Shown: positions 32,219 through 40,800 of the stretch, piece after piece
Numbering within the stretch: position 1 is the first letter of the stretch
How the letters are laid out: each line of letters starts with the position of its first letter
DNA from: an uncultured Paracoccaceae bacterium
GTDB lineage: Bacteria > Pseudomonadota > Alphaproteobacteria > Rhodobacterales > Rhodobacteraceae
NCBI GenBank assembly: GCA_947493335.1
Contig: CANLQO010000001.1
Coordinates: 620,001-684,000, forward strand
DNA: 64,000 nt
Direction of reading: 5' to 3'
Program-made: the position numbers and the translations under genes
Notes under the pieces: generated by a model
The model's database searches: none
What the model was told of the DNA's origin: nothing
What the model saw: the letters and a program-made list of their open reading frames with translations, nothing else

Positions 32219-32871
32219 GCCTGTCCCAGACCCTTGCCCATCATTGGCGCAATGTGACCGGCCAGAAGGCCGCGGCACAGGCCCGCGCACAGGCGGCGTT
32301 TGACGCCGTGTGCGCCGCCATGGGGCCGGGTGATCTGGCGATTGATCTGGGCGCGAACCGGGGGCTTTTCACCACAAAGCTGGCCAAGACGGGGGCGGAT
32401 GTTGTGGCGTTTGAGCCGGACCCGCATGCCTTCGCCGCCCTGTCAAAGGCGGTGGCAGGCATGGAGAACGTACGCTGCTTGAACGCGGCGGCGGCGGCAA
32501 AGGCCGGCACCATGACCTTATACCGGACGGCGGATTTTGACCGCGACCCGGACCGGCATTCGACGTCGTCGTCACTTGTTGCTGACAAGCGCAATGTGAC
32601 GGCTGCGGCCGGAGTTGAGGTAGACGTGATTGATTTCGTGGCGTTTCTGGAGGCAGAAGATCGCGACGTGGCCGTGATGAAAGTGGATATTGAAGGGGCC
32701 GAAGTCGATCTGATGGAAGCGCTTTTGGACCATCCCGTCGCCGACCGCGTCGGGCACATCTTTGTCGAGACCCACGAACGCGCGATCCCGCGATTGGCGG
32801 AACGCACAGCGGCGCTGAAGGCGCGGACCGCAGGCCAAAGCCATCCCGCCGTGAACTGGGACTGGCACTGA
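32215..32871 (+). CDS. FkbM-family methyltransferase
   Basis: This 218-residue SAM-dependent methyltransferase has motif [17 protein letters not shown], the acidic loop [10 protein letters not shown], and the FkbM motif [19 protein letters not shown]. FkbM enzymes O-methylate sugars, polyketides and lipids, and the substrate cannot be told here. It starts with GTG at 32215 in a GTGA overlap with glyQ and ends one base into the ATG of the next gene, so it is translated with the glycyl-tRNA synthetase genes. Its presence between them may simply reflect shared transcription. Confidence 0.85.
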   Translation: MSLSQTLAHHWRNVTGQKAAAQARAQAAFDAVCAAMGPGDLAIDLGANRGLFTTKLAKTGADVVAFEPDPHAFAALSKAVAGMENVRCLNAAAAAKAGTMTLYRTADFDRDPDRHSTSSSLVADKRNVTAAAGVEVDVIDFVAFLEAEDRDVAVMKVDIEGAEVDLMEALLDHPVADRVGHIFVETHERAIPRLAERTAALKARTAGQSHPAVNWDWH

Positions 32872-33398
32872 TGTTGGGCCGGATTATCATAGGATTGTTG
32901 CTGATGAGTGCGCTGATTGCCGGTGTGGCGATGTATTACTTGCAGGTCTATGCCTTCTACGATGAGGTCAGCGGCGAGGTTGAGAATGTACAATTGACCA
33001 ATGTGGTCACAGGACAATCCGAACCAATTTTGTTCGAAAACTTCAAGGGCATCGACAGCGACAGCAGCCCCCTGCGGTACCGCGCCTGTTTCAACGTGGC
33101 CGGATCGCTGGCGATGATGACCGAAACATATGTGGTGCTGAACGCAGCAACCCCCTTGGTCGCGCCGGGGTGGTTTGACTGCTTTGACGCCGACCAGATC
33201 GGCGCCGACCTTGAGGCCGGGCTGGCGCTGCCCTTTCTAGGGCAGGAAAACGTGACCTATGGGATTGACCGGATTGTTGCCGTCTACCCCGATGGCCGGG
33301 CCTTTGCCTGGCACGAGATTAACCGCTGCGGCGAGGTTGTCTTTGACGGCGACCCGGTGCCCGATGATTGCCCCACACCACCCGAAGGGTTGAGATAA
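32871..33398 (+). CDS. Single-span membrane protein of unknown function between glyQ and glyS
   Basis: This 175-residue protein has one N-terminal hydrophobic helix (IIIGLLLMSALIAGVAMYYL, residues 5-24). A periplasmic domain of about 145 residues follows, with cysteines in YRACFNVAG, WFDCFDAD, INRCGEV and DDCPTP, so two disulphides are possible. It probably belongs to the uncharacterised DUF6446 group seen in Rhodobacteraceae, though I am unsure of the number. The ATG overlaps the preceding stop by one base and its own TAA overlaps the glyS ATG by one base. No function can be given. Confidence 0.75.
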   Translation: MLGRIIIGLLLMSALIAGVAMYYLQVYAFYDEVSGEVENVQLTNVVTGQSEPILFENFKGIDSDSSPLRYRACFNVAGSLAMMTETYVVLNAATPLVAPGWFDCFDADQIGADLEAGLALPFLGQENVTYGIDRIVAVYPDGRAFAWHEINRCGEVVFDGDPVPDDCPTPPEGLR

Positions 33399-35491
33399 TG
33401 CCTGATCTTCTGATCGAACTGTTTTCCGAAGAAATCCCCGCGCGGATGCAGGGCAAGGCCGCGTCTAACCTGCAAAAGCTGGTGACGGACGGGCTGGTTG
33501 AGGCCGGGTTGACCTATGGCGGGGCTGCCGCCTTTGCCACGCCGCGCCGCCTTGCGCTGTCGGTTGAGGGGTTGACGGCTGCGTCACAGGCGGTGCGTGA
33601 GGAACGCAAGGGTCCCAAGGTCGGCGCGCCGGATCAGGCGGTACAGGGCTTTGCCCGTGGCGCTGGCATTGAGGTGTCAGCGCTGGAGGTCCGCGACGAC
33701 AAGAAGGGCCAGGTCTATTACGCGGTGATCGAAAAGCCCGGACGCCCGGCGGCCGAGATCGTGGCCGAGGTGCTGGAAGGGGCTGTGCGCAACTTTCCCT
33801 GGCCCAAGTCGATGCGCTGGGGGGCGGGCAGCCTGAAATGGGTGCGGCCGTTGCATTCCATCATCTGCCTGCTCAGCGATGAGGCGGGGGCCGAGATTGT
33901 GCCGCTTGAGGTCGACGGGATCAAGGCGGGGAACGCGACGCAGGGCCACCGGTTCCTATTTCAAGGTGAGATCACGGTCACCGGGTTTGAGGATTATGAG
34001 GCCAAGCTGAAGCAGGCGCATGTTTATCTGCGCGCCGACGAACGGGCACAGATGATCTGGCACGAGGCGACCAATCAGGCCTTTGCCCAAGGGCTGGAGG
34101 TGGTCGAGGACCGTGGACTTTTGGCCGAAGTGGCCGGGCTGGTGGAATGGCCCGTGGTGTTGCTGGGCAAAATTGCCGACGACTTTCTGGACCTGCCGCC
34201 GGAGGTCTTGCAGACGTCAATGCGCGAGCATCAGAAGTTCTTTTCCGTCAAGGACAAGACGGGCCGGATTGTGCAGTTTGTGACCGTGGCCAATACCGAA
34301 ACGGCGGATGGCGGCGCGACCATTCTGGCAGGCAATCAGAAGGTACTTTTTGCGCGGCTTTCGGATGCAAAATTCTTTTGGGAGAATGACTTACGCGTCG
34401 CCAAGGCGGGCATGGAGCCATGGTTGGAGAGCCTTTCCAATGTGACGTTCCATAACAAGCTGGGGTCACAAAAGGACCGGGTTGAGCGGATCGTGTCGCT
34501 GGCCCGCGAACTGGCCCCGGTTGTGGGTGCGGATGCGGATGAAGCGGCAGAGGCCGCGCGGATCGCCAAGGCCGATCTGTCGTCCGAGATGGTGTTTGAA
34601 TTCCCTGAATTGCAGGGGCTGATGGGGCGGTATTATGCAGAGGCCGCGGGCTCCTCGCTTGCTGTCGCGCGCTCCTCGCAAGAGCATTACTCGCCGCTGG
34701 GGCCGTCGGATGTCGTGCCGACCGCGCCGGTGTCGGTGGCCGTGGCGCTGGCGGATAAGCTAGACACGCTGACGGGGTTCTGGGCGATTGATGAAAAGCC
34801 GACGGGGTCGAAGGACCCGTTCGCCCTGCGCCGAGCGGCGTTGGGGGTCATTCGGTTGGTTTTGGAGAATGGGCTGACGTTGCCACTCAACGACGCATTC
34901 GCGAAAGCATCCGAAATTTTGGGGCCCAAGATGCGGTCGGAAGAAACAAAGGGGTTCGCAGATATTAATGATCTGCGTGGGTTTCATCACGACCGCCTCA
35001 AAGTCTATCTGCGCGACCAAGGCGTCCGCCACGACGTCATCGATGCCTGCATTGCGATGCCGGGGAATGATGACCTGACGCTGCTGGTGAAACGGGCCAA
35101 GGCACTGCAGGCGACGCTTGAAACCGATGATGGCGAGAACCTCATTCAGGGGTTCAAGCGGGCGAATAACATTCTCAGCCAAGCCGAGGAAAAGGATGGG
35201 GTCGCCTATGAATACGGGGCCGATCCGAAGTTTGCCGAACATGACAGTGAGCGGGCGCTGTTCACCGCACTTGATGAGGCGGACCGGGTGATCAAACCGG
35301 CGATGGAGGCCGAGGACTTTGGCACCGCCATGGCCGCGATGGCAGAACTGCGCGGGCCGATTGATGCTTTCTTTGAGGATGTGCAGGTCAACGCCGACAA
35401 CGACATCGTGCGGCGGAACCGGTTGAACCTGCTGAGCCGGATCAGAACCACCTGTCTGGCTGTTGCCGATTTGACGCGGATTTCTGGTTAA
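33398..35491 (+). CDS. glyS: Glycyl-tRNA synthetase beta subunit
   Basis: This 697-residue beta subunit begins MPDLLIELFSEEIPARMQ, the conserved N-terminus, and contains KSMRWGAGSLKWVRPLHSI and SMREHQKFFSVKDKTG. The C-terminal anticodon-binding part ends NLLSRIRTTCLAVADLTRI. It binds the tRNA and completes the alpha2beta2 enzyme with GlyQ. The start is fixed by the TAATG overlap with the preceding gene. It ends the four-gene operon, 73 bases before the PPDK-like gene. Confidence 0.97.
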   Translation: MPDLLIELFSEEIPARMQGKAASNLQKLVTDGLVEAGLTYGGAAAFATPRRLALSVEGLTAASQAVREERKGPKVGAPDQAVQGFARGAGIEVSALEVRDDKKGQVYYAVIEKPGRPAAEIVAEVLEGAVRNFPWPKSMRWGAGSLKWVRPLHSIICLLSDEAGAEIVPLEVDGIKAGNATQGHRFLFQGEITVTGFEDYEAKLKQAHVYLRADERAQMIWHEATNQAFAQGLEVVEDRGLLAEVAGLVEWPVVLLGKIADDFLDLPPEVLQTSMREHQKFFSVKDKTGRIVQFVTVANTETADGGATILAGNQKVLFARLSDAKFFWENDLRVAKAGMEPWLESLSNVTFHNKLGSQKDRVERIVSLARELAPVVGADADEAAEAARIAKADLSSEMVFEFPELQGLMGRYYAEAAGSSLAVARSSQEHYSPLGPSDVVPTAPVSVAVALADKLDTLTGFWAIDEKPTGSKDPFALRRAALGVIRLVLENGLTLPLNDAFAKASEILGPKMRSEETKGFADINDLRGFHHDRLKVYLRDQGVRHDVIDACIAMPGNDDLTLLVKRAKALQATLETDDGENLIQGFKRANNILSQAEEKDGVAYEYGADPKFAEHDSERALFTALDEADRVIKPAMEAEDFGTAMAAMAELRGPIDAFFEDVQVNADNDIVRRNRLNLLSRIRTTCLAVADLTRISG

Positions 35492-35564
35492 CGAAGCATT
35501 GTCACTTTAGGTTTACACGGGCGTGTCCATGCGCCTATGCTGCGCGTGAAAAAGGATCGCCGCA

Positions 35565-38120
35565 GTGCAGCAACATACGACATTCACCGATGTGACGCTG
35601 ATCACCAACACCGCGCCCATGTCGCCGGCGGTGCATGGCGGGCGGGCGAAGTGTTTGCAGCGGCTGATCCGGCTTGACATGCCGGTGCCGACCACGGTGG
35701 CGCTATCGTTTGATGCGGTTGCGCGGATAGCGCGGGGGCAGTTGCCGGACATGCGTGCCGTGCTGCAACCCTTTGGAAATGAACCGCTTTTGTCTGTCAG
35801 GCCCAGCTCTCAGGATCCGGACTGGGGCGGGCCGGGTGCGATCCTGAATATCGGGATGAACGACGCGCGGCTTATTCGCATGAAGGGCGAAGTGGGTGAG
35901 GCCGCGGCCTATGCGCTTTACCTGCGGTTCGTGCAATCCTATGCGACCCATGTGGCGCGGCTGGACCCTGAGGCCTTTGATTTTCCCAATCTGACCGGTG
36001 AACACGCGCTGGTGGCGGCGCTGGAAGCCTATGAGGATGAGGCGGAAGAGCCGTTTCCGCAGGATATTGAGACGCAGCTGGCAGAAGTGCTGCGGTCGAT
36101 GGCGCGGGCCTGGGATGGCACCACGGCGCGGCTGCTGCGCGAGGCGAAGGGCGCACCGGCGGATGCGGGGCTTGGCCTTGTGGTGCAGGCCATGGCGTTG
36201 GGCGTCGGACGGGGTGAATGCGGCTCTGGCGTGATCCAATATGTCAACGGTGACACCGGCGCGCCGCAGGTCACGGGCCGCTATCTGGGCCAGTCGCAGG
36301 GGCGGTTGGCGTTGGCAGGGCTGGACGGCACATTGTACCTGACCACCGATCCGCGCGGCCCGTCGCTGGAAGAGGCATGCCCGGACGCTTTTGCCAAGCT
36401 TCTGGCCTATGGCGATGTTTGCCGGATGCGTCTGCGCGAAGAAATGCAGGTGGAATTCACGATTGAAAACGGGGTCTTATCGGTTCTGGACGCGGTGCGC
36501 GTGCAACGGTCAAGTCGCGCGGCGGTCAAGGTCGCCGTGGCGCTGGCCGAGGATGGCGTGATCCCCAAAGACGAAGCGGTGATGCGGGTGCAGGCGGGCG
36601 CGTTGTCGGAAATGCTGCACCGTCAGGTTGACCCCACAGCGGCGCGCGATGTGCTGGCCACCGGCATCGCGGCAAGCCCCGGTGCCGCAACGGGGCGCAT
36701 CGTCTTGTCGGCCAATGAGGCGCAGGCGAGTGCCGCCCGGGGCGAGGCCTGCGTGCTGGTCCGGCGCGAAACGACGCCAGAGGATATTCGCGGGATGCAT
36801 GCAGCACATGCCGTCCTGACGATGCGCGGCGGGATCACCAGCCACGCCGCTGTTATCGGGCGCGGGCTGGGCGTGCCCTGTGTTGTGGGGGCGTCTGACC
36901 TGCTGATCGACCGCAAGAAGGCGCAGGTTGTGACACCTGATGGCCGGGTTTTCGCCGAGGGTGACGTGATCACGGTTGATGGCACGACGGGCGACGTGCT
37001 CGCCGGTGCGCCGGATATGCTGGAAGCCGCACTGGACGAATCCTTTCAGACGCTGCTGTCATGGGCCGATGACTATCGCGATATCGGCGTGCGGGCCAAT
37101 GCCGACACGCCTGCGGACGCACAGACCGCGCGCAATTTCCGCGCCGAGGGCGTGGGCCTGTGCCGGACGGAACATATGTTCTTTGAAGGCGACCGGCTGG
37201 GCGTGATGCGCGAGATGATCTTTGCCGAGACGGCCGAGGATCGGCGCGTCGTGCTTGACCGGCTTTTGCCGATGCAACGCGCTGATTTCAAGGCTCTTTT
37301 CGGGATCATGGAAGGGCTGCCCGTCACCATCCGCCTGTTTGATATGCCGCTGCATGAGTTTCTGCCTTACGACAGGGCAGGCCAGCGCGAACTGGCCGAG
37401 CAGCTTGCACTGCCAGTGCCCGAGGTCACCGAACGGGTGCAGGCGCTCAGCGAGTATAACCCGATGCTGGGCATGCGCGGTGTGCGGCAGGGGATCTCTG
37501 TCCCGGAGATCTACGAGATGCAGGCGCGCGCGATCTTTGAAGCCACCGCCGAGATGGCGCAGGAAGGCGTGACGGTCGTGCCAGAGATCATGATCCCGCT
37601 GATCAGCGCCATGCGTGAAGTCGAACTGGTCAAAGGGCGCACAGATGCGATTGCCGCCGCGGTCCGCGCCGAGATGAACCAGCCATTTGACTACAAGCTG
37701 GGCGTCATGGTCGAAACGCCGCGCGCAGCATTGCGGGCCGAGGATATTGCGCAGCATGCTGAGTTCCTGTCGTTTGGCACAAATGACCTGACCCAAATGA
37801 CATATGGGCTGTCGCGTGACGACGCGGGCCGCTTCATGAGCGCCTATGTCCAGCAGGGTGTTTACGAGGAAGACCCGTTCCATTCGCTTGATCTGGACGG
37901 CGTTGGAGAGCTTCTGGCGATTGGCGCGGCAAGGGGCCGGGCCGGGCGTCCGGACGTGGTTTTGTCAGTCTGTGGAGAGCATGGCGGGTCCCGTTCGGCC
38001 ATCGCATTCTGCCGCGCGCAGGGATTTGACTATGTCAGTTGCTCGCCTTTCCGGGTTCCGCTTGCGCGACTTTCCGCCGCGCAGCTGACAATTTCTGCGC
38101 GACCACAATCCCAGATGTAG
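35565..38120 (+). CDS. PPDK-like PEP-utilising protein with a degenerate nucleotide-binding domain
   Basis: This 851-residue protein keeps the swivelling His domain (GGITSHAAVIGRGLGVPCVVG in two parts, phospho-acceptor His427) and the C-terminal PEP/pyruvate barrel (GLCRTEHMFF, FGTNDLTQMTYGLSRDD, SVCGEHGG with Cys803) of pyruvate phosphate dikinase. In the N-terminal ATP-grasp domain the usual S-V-R-S-G-A-R stretch ending in M-P-G-M-M-D is replaced by SVRPSSQDPDWGGPGAIL. The usual MQDIEFTIE with LQTR reads MQ-VEFTIE with LDAV, so ATP-binding residues are lost. It may pass phosphate between PEP and another partner. GTG start, with AAAGGA eight to nine bases upstream. Confidence 0.8.
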   Translation: MQQHTTFTDVTLITNTAPMSPAVHGGRAKCLQRLIRLDMPVPTTVALSFDAVARIARGQLPDMRAVLQPFGNEPLLSVRPSSQDPDWGGPGAILNIGMNDARLIRMKGEVGEAAAYALYLRFVQSYATHVARLDPEAFDFPNLTGEHALVAALEAYEDEAEEPFPQDIETQLAEVLRSMARAWDGTTARLLREAKGAPADAGLGLVVQAMALGVGRGECGSGVIQYVNGDTGAPQVTGRYLGQSQGRLALAGLDGTLYLTTDPRGPSLEEACPDAFAKLLAYGDVCRMRLREEMQVEFTIENGVLSVLDAVRVQRSSRAAVKVAVALAEDGVIPKDEAVMRVQAGALSEMLHRQVDPTAARDVLATGIAASPGAATGRIVLSANEAQASAARGEACVLVRRETTPEDIRGMHAAHAVLTMRGGITSHAAVIGRGLGVPCVVGASDLLIDRKKAQVVTPDGRVFAEGDVITVDGTTGDVLAGAPDMLEAALDESFQTLLSWADDYRDIGVRANADTPADAQTARNFRAEGVGLCRTEHMFFEGDRLGVMREMIFAETAEDRRVVLDRLLPMQRADFKALFGIMEGLPVTIRLFDMPLHEFLPYDRAGQRELAEQLALPVPEVTERVQALSEYNPMLGMRGVRQGISVPEIYEMQARAIFEATAEMAQEGVTVVPEIMIPLISAMREVELVKGRTDAIAAAVRAEMNQPFDYKLGVMVETPRAALRAEDIAQHAEFLSFGTNDLTQMTYGLSRDDAGRFMSAYVQQGVYEEDPFHSLDLDGVGELLAIGAARGRAGRPDVVLSVCGEHGGSRSAIAFCRAQGFDYVSCSPFRVPLARLSAAQLTISARPQSQM

Positions 38121-38179
38121 GGTGAAGATCGCGGGATAACCCATGATCCTGCTTCATTATCTTTAAACTGTGACCGGAT

Positions 38180-38198
38180 TGTTTCCCTTTGGGAAACA
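38180..38198. promoter_or_regulatory. Palindrome upstream of the SleB-type hydrolase gene
   Basis: TGTTTCCC (38180-38187) and GGGAAACA (38191-38198) are perfect inverted arms around TTT, 91 bases before the gene start and 60 bases after the PPDK-like stop. No T tract follows, so an operator is as likely as a terminator. The half-sites TGTTTC and GAAACA are the same as in the folE2 palindrome at 23250. Confidence 0.45.
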
Positions 38199-38288
38199 CC
38201 CGCCGGGGGGTGGGTGGACGTATGGGTAAACATTGCGTAAAGAGCCGCTGCTGGCGTGGGGCTGTCTGCGTTCTGGTTGGGGTGTATA

Positions 38289-38963
38289 ATGCGTGTATTC
38301 GGCATTGGGATGAAGGCTGCCTTTGCGGCGGCCGTGTTTTTTGCAAATAGTGGAACGGCGCAAGCCGATGACGTTTTGGCCAGTCGCCTTGGGGCGCTGC
38401 TGGGTCAGGAACGCGAATCGATTGCTGTTGTGCCTGACGCGCGACTTGCGGCACTGACGACGCTTCCCTCTGCCGAGGATCGTGGCATTACGACCTCGCC
38501 TGCGACAATCACCTATGACAATGCCTTCCTGTCGTCGATGTCGGCACCCAGCGGCGGGCCGGAGTGGCGCTGTTTGTCTGAGGCGCTTTACCATGAAGCG
38601 CGCGGCGAAAGCACCAAGGGGCTGTTCGCGGTGGGCGAGGTGATCCTGAACCGTGTGGATAGCGCGGCCTATCCCAACAGTATCTGCGGCGTGGTGCATC
38701 AGGGCACGGGCCGCAAGTACGCCTGTCAGTTCACATGGACATGTGACGGCCGGTCTGATGCGATCAACAATCGCAACGCGTTCAACCGCGTTGGCAAGGT
38801 GGCCAAGTTGCTGATGGACGGCGCGCCACGCGAATTGACCGCAGGGGCCACGCATTACCACACCACGGCGGTGAACCCGTCCTGGGCACGCCGTTTCCCA
38901 CGCACGGCCAAGTACGGCGTCCACATCTTTTACCGTCAGCCGACGCGCAGCGCCTCGAACTAG
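38289..38963 (+). CDS. SleB-family cell-wall hydrolase
   Basis: This 224-residue exported protein has a signal peptide (MRVFGIGMKAAFAAAVFF, cleavage near AQA) and a C-terminal hydrolase-2 (SleB) domain: CLSEALYHEARGESTKG carries the catalytic Glu, followed by VGEVILNRVDSAAYPNSICG, CQFTWTCDG and GATHYHTTAVNPSWARR. SleB-type enzymes are lytic transglycosylases acting on peptidoglycan; here the role is probably wall remodelling, since spores are not expected in this group. The ATG at 38289 starts the signal peptide; GTG at 38256 is an alternative. A palindrome lies 91 bases upstream. Confidence 0.88.
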   Translation: MRVFGIGMKAAFAAAVFFANSGTAQADDVLASRLGALLGQERESIAVVPDARLAALTTLPSAEDRGITTSPATITYDNAFLSSMSAPSGGPEWRCLSEALYHEARGESTKGLFAVGEVILNRVDSAAYPNSICGVVHQGTGRKYACQFTWTCDGRSDAINNRNAFNRVGKVAKLLMDGAPRELTAGATHYHTTAVNPSWARRFPRTAKYGVHIFYRQPTRSASN

Positions 38964-39052
38964 GTCGCAGATGCGGCCAAGGCTGTCGCGCTGCCTCTTG
39001 CTTGGGCGCGAGGTGCCACGTATCCCCGGATCAACACAATCAGGGGGTCGCG

Positions 39053-39955
39053 ATGAGTGACGAAATCCGGCAGGCCTTTGCCCATCCATCCGAACGCGCC
39101 GAGGCGAGCGCCACGGCGCCCTGCGACCGTATTTCGCTGCGCGATTACGTGGTCGAGGTGGAGATTGGCGCATTCCAGCAGGAGCGCGGCCATTTACAGC
39201 GGGTGCGGTTCAACGTGGTGGTTGAAGTGTCTCCCCTGACAGGTCCGATTGACGACGATGTGGATCGCATCCTGTCCTACGACCGCGTGACAGAGGCCAT
39301 CGGGGTCGAGTTGGGCGCGGAGCGGATCAATCTACTTGAGACATTGGCCGCCCGCGTGGCGGAACGGATATTGCTGGAACCGCAGGCGGATCGGGTATTT
39401 GTGCGGATCGAAAAGCTGGACCGTGGGCCATTCTCGCTTGGGGTGGAGATTGTGCGCAGTCGGGATGGTGTCGCGCAGGCCGGGCAAGCCCACGAAGAAG
39501 CGCCACATCCGCGCGTGCTGTATTTGTCGAATGACGCGATTGCCGCTGACGGCGTGGCGGCGCTGATTGATGCCACGGTCGCACAGGGTGCGCCGGTGAT
39601 TGTGTGCCTTGGTGCGGATGACGCGCCTGCGCCGAAAGCAGCGCATCCCTTGGCCCAGCGGCGGATTGATTTGTTGGCGATCGAGCAAAACGCCTGGGTG
39701 CTGGCGGCAAGGGTGCCAAAGTGCAAGGTGGTCGGCACGCGGACAGAACTCGACTGGGCAATGAAGAATGGCCAGATCTGCATTTGGGCCCCCAGCAAGA
39801 TTGTGCTGGATGCGGTCGACGGACCCAGCGCCAGCCCGCGCGACGCGGTGGCGCTGGCCGCCTGGTTCGCCGCCGAGATGGAAGCGGTTGAGTTGCTGAT
39901 CGTCGGCGAGGACGCGCCCGACGGCGCGGTGCCCGCGCGCAAGGTTGCGGTATGA
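39053..39955 (+). CDS. folB: Dihydroneopterin aldolase with a C-terminal extra domain
   Basis: FolB converts dihydroneopterin to 6-hydroxymethyldihydropterin. The aldolase part is residues about 25-140: ISLRDYVVEVEIGAFQQERG, LSYDRVTEAI, LLETLAARVAERILLEP and the catalytic-Lys region VRIEKLDRGPFSLGVEI. A further 160 residues follow (VLYLSNDAIAADGVAALIDA, ICIWAPSKIVLDAVDGPSAS, MEAVELLIVGED), so the 300-residue protein is more than twice the usual length of about 120. The extra part looks like an alpha/beta domain and vaguely like amino-acid kinases, but lacks motifs I can name. It overlaps folP by four bases. Confidence 0.85.
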   Translation: MSDEIRQAFAHPSERAEASATAPCDRISLRDYVVEVEIGAFQQERGHLQRVRFNVVVEVSPLTGPIDDDVDRILSYDRVTEAIGVELGAERINLLETLAARVAERILLEPQADRVFVRIEKLDRGPFSLGVEIVRSRDGVAQAGQAHEEAPHPRVLYLSNDAIAADGVAALIDATVAQGAPVIVCLGADDAPAPKAAHPLAQRRIDLLAIEQNAWVLAARVPKCKVVGTRTELDWAMKNGQICIWAPSKIVLDAVDGPSASPRDAVALAAWFAAEMEAVELLIVGEDAPDGAVPARKVAV

Positions 39956-40800
39956 TTGCCGGCGTGCCGCTGACGCGGCCGCAGGTCATGGGCATCCTGA
40001 ATGTGACGCCTGACAGTTTTTCGGATGGCGGTGACCATCTGGCGGTGGAAACTGCCATGGCCGCGGGTTTGCGGATGCAGGCCGAGGGGGCGGCCTTTAT
40101 CGACATTGGCGGCGAAAGCACGCGGCCCGGTGCTGCCGAAGTTCCGATAGACCAGGAAATCGCCCGTATCGCGCCGGTCATTGCCGGGCTCAGGGCGCAG
40201 AGCGATGTGGTGATCTCTGTCGATACGCGCAAAGCTGCCGTGGCCGAGGCGGCGCTGCAGGCTGGTGCAAATTTTGTCAATGATGTCAGTGCGTTTCGCT
40301 TTGATCCTGATCTGGCGGATGTGGTGGCGAAGGCAGGCGTGCCGGTCTGCCTGATGCATTCCATCGGCACGCCCGAGACGATGCAGGATCAGGCCAGTTA
40401 CCGCGATGTGGTGGCAGAGGTTCTGGCGCATCTGCAGGACCGGATCACCGTGGCCGAGGCGGCGGGGATTGCACGCGAACAAATTGTCATTGATCCCGGC
40501 ATCGGTTTTGGCAAGACGCTGGAACACAACCTTGATCTGATTGCCGGGCTGCACCGGTTCCACGCGCTGGGTTGCCCGGTGTTGCTGGGGGCCTCGCGCA
40601 AGCGGTTCATTGGCACAATCGGCCATGCGCCCGAGGCCAAGGACAGGTTGGGCGGGTCGCTGGCCGTGGCGCTCGAAGGGGTCAGACAGGGCGTGCAAAT
40701 CTTGCGGGTTCACGATACTTTGCCGACCAAGCAGGCGATTGATCTGCAATTGGCGATGCAAGGAACGGGCGCAGATGGGCAAAAAACTCTTCGGGACTGA
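39952..40800 (+). CDS. folP: Dihydropteroate synthase
   Basis: FolP condenses hydroxymethyldihydropterin diphosphate with p-aminobenzoate and is the target of sulphonamides. The 282-residue protein has both signatures, [16 protein letters not shown] and [15 protein letters not shown]. It also has [21 protein letters not shown] and [11 protein letters not shown]. It starts at an ATG that overlaps the folB stop, and its last 26 bases overlap the start of glmM in another frame, so folB, folP and glmM form one coupled unit. Confidence 0.97.
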   Translation: MIAGVPLTRPQVMGILNVTPDSFSDGGDHLAVETAMAAGLRMQAEGAAFIDIGGESTRPGAAEVPIDQEIARIAPVIAGLRAQSDVVISVDTRKAAVAEAALQAGANFVNDVSAFRFDPDLADVVAKAGVPVCLMHSIGTPETMQDQASYRDVVAEVLAHLQDRITVAEAAGIAREQIVIDPGIGFGKTLEHNLDLIAGLHRFHALGCPVLLGASRKRFIGTIGHAPEAKDRLGGSLAVALEGVRQGVQILRVHDTLPTKQAIDLQLAMQGTGADGQKTLRD

